Source: a virus. Taken from it: 35,142 nt of DNA. Every line of letters starts with the position of its first letter. Within the stretch, counting starts at the first letter, position 1. The stretch is from positions 1 to 35,142 of IMG/VR virus record IMGVR_UViG_3300009103_000093; one strand, given 5' to 3'. The notes under the pieces are model-generated. The model worked only from the letters and a program-made list of their open reading frames with translations, ran no database searches and was not told the DNA's origin. This document shows, piece after piece, positions 34,471 to 35,142 of the stretch. A program made the translations under genes and the position numbers.

Positions 34471-34529
34471 ACTTACTTATAGTGGGAATTAAAAAACCAG
34501 AAGGTATTAGATTATAGGAGATTGGTAAA

Positions 34530-35142
34530 TTGGATAAGTTTTTTTTGTCTGAAAATTTTGTAAGTAAATACAAAAGAAAAAAACCACCATTCGGTTTCAA
34601 CGGTTTAGGTGAATTAGTTTATATGAGAACTTACTCTCGTATTAAAAAAAACGGTAAAAACGAGAGATGGTGGGAAACAGTTCGTAGGGTTGTAGAAGGT
34701 ACTTACTCTATGCAAAAGGCATGGATAGATCAACACCAACTCGGTTGGAATGCTTGGCAGGCTCAAGCATCAGCACAAGAAATGTACGATAGAATTTTTA
34801 ATATGAAATTCCTACCACCTGGCCGAGGTCTTTGGGCTATGGGAACACCAATTACAGAAGAAAAGAATTTATATGCAGCACTAAACAATTGTGCATTCGT
34901 ATCCACTTCCACACTTAAAGAAGATTATTCAAAACCATTTTGTTTTCTAATGGATGCCTCTATGTTAGGTGTTGGTGTTGGTTTTGACACTAAAGGTGCA
35001 GGTGAAATTGTTATTAAAGGTGTAAACCGTGATAGAAATGAAGAAATATTTATGATACCTGATACAAGAGAAGGTTGGGTAGAATCTTTAAAGTTATTAT
35101 TAGAGAGTTATTTTCATGGAACAGGGCCTATTACGTTTGACT
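34530..35142 (+). CDS. nrdJ: class II (B12-dependent) ribonucleotide reductase, 3' truncated by window
   Basis: The frame runs off the end of the window after 204 residues. It starts with TTG, nine bases after AGGAG (34516-34520). The protein is like the monomeric adenosylcobalamin-dependent ribonucleoside-triphosphate reductase of Lactobacillus leichmannii: YMRTYSR near the start, ETVRRVVEG, MKFLPPGRGLWAMGTP, ALNNCAFV and DASMLGVGVGFDTKG. Cys121 is in the place of Cys119 of that enzyme, one of the redox-active pair. It supplies dNTPs without oxygen and needs cobalamin from the host. The active-site thiyl and second redox cysteines lie beyond the window. Confidence 0.85.
   Translation, partial: MDKFFLSENFVSKYKRKKPPFGFNGLGELVYMRTYSRIKKNGKNERWWETVRRVVEGTYSMQKAWIDQHQLGWNAWQAQASAQEMYDRIFNMKFLPPGRGLWAMGTPITEEKNLYAALNNCAFVSTSTLKEDYSKPFCFLMDASMLGVGVGFDTKGAGEIVIKGVNRDRNEEIFMIPDTREGWVESLKLLLESYFHGTGPITFD

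Noticed and set aside
1-35142. Search for tRNA genes, insertion sequences, reverse transcriptase or diversity-generating repeats
   Set aside because: No cloverleaf with a GTTC-type arm, transposase motif or RT motif was seen on either strand.

Overview
The window is the tail-to-replication part of a T4-like, contractile-tailed phage genome. It is AT-rich and compact. All 31 coding segments lie on the + strand and many are joined by TAATG stop/start overlaps. The T4 relationship rests on recognisable sheath (gp18), tube (gp19), gp26-type chaperone/hub protein, UvsX, gp32, RNase H/FEN nuclease and gp41-type helicase. Tail-fibre repeat modules, a vitamin B12-dependent ribonucleotide reductase and low GC fit a marine phage of a Shine-Dalgarno-using bacterium such as a proteobacterium. 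The host itself cannot be read from the sequence.

Layout. (1) 1-7706: fibre or virion-decoration genes built from shared SGS/TNKT modules, with a small zinc-ribbon, homing-endonuclease-like ORF at 1473-1763. (2) 7721-12448: a 1575-residue tail fibre ending in a self-cleaving S74 intramolecular chaperone. (3) 12508-15365: a coiled-coil protein and the tail sheath, closed by a strong terminator. (4) 15548-19165: tail tube, small membrane protein, gp26-like protein with an overlapping startless ORF, small helical protein, tape measure. (5) 19165-25922: large baseplate protein, LysM-type gp53-like protein, gp27-like hub protein and one unknown. (6) 25959-35142: a compact family A DNA polymerase-like protein, two unknowns, gp32, UvsX, FEN-type nuclease, a 59-residue basic protein, DnaB-type helicase and the start of a class II ribonucleotide reductase.

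How the parts work together. The tail genes run in physical assembly order (tube, chaperone, tape measure, baseplate tube, LysM, hub). This is the canonical long-tailed-phage order rather than the T4 order. The replication block supplies single-strand binding, recombination, primer removal, helicase and dNTP synthesis.

The most interesting signal is at 16961-17209. The gp26-like frame is overlapped by an 80-codon frame that has no usable start. The overlap holds an AGGAGG, a perfect GC-rich hairpin and a TTTCTTTGG run, which suggests a programmed +1 (or -2) frameshift making a G/GT-style tail assembly chaperone. The second is the compact polymerase A palm at 25959-27236, which keeps both catalytic aspartates but departs from the usual motifs. 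No tRNA, CRISPR or insertion sequence was seen, and no gap between genes reaches 300 bases. All calls come from reading motifs by eye; no database search was run.
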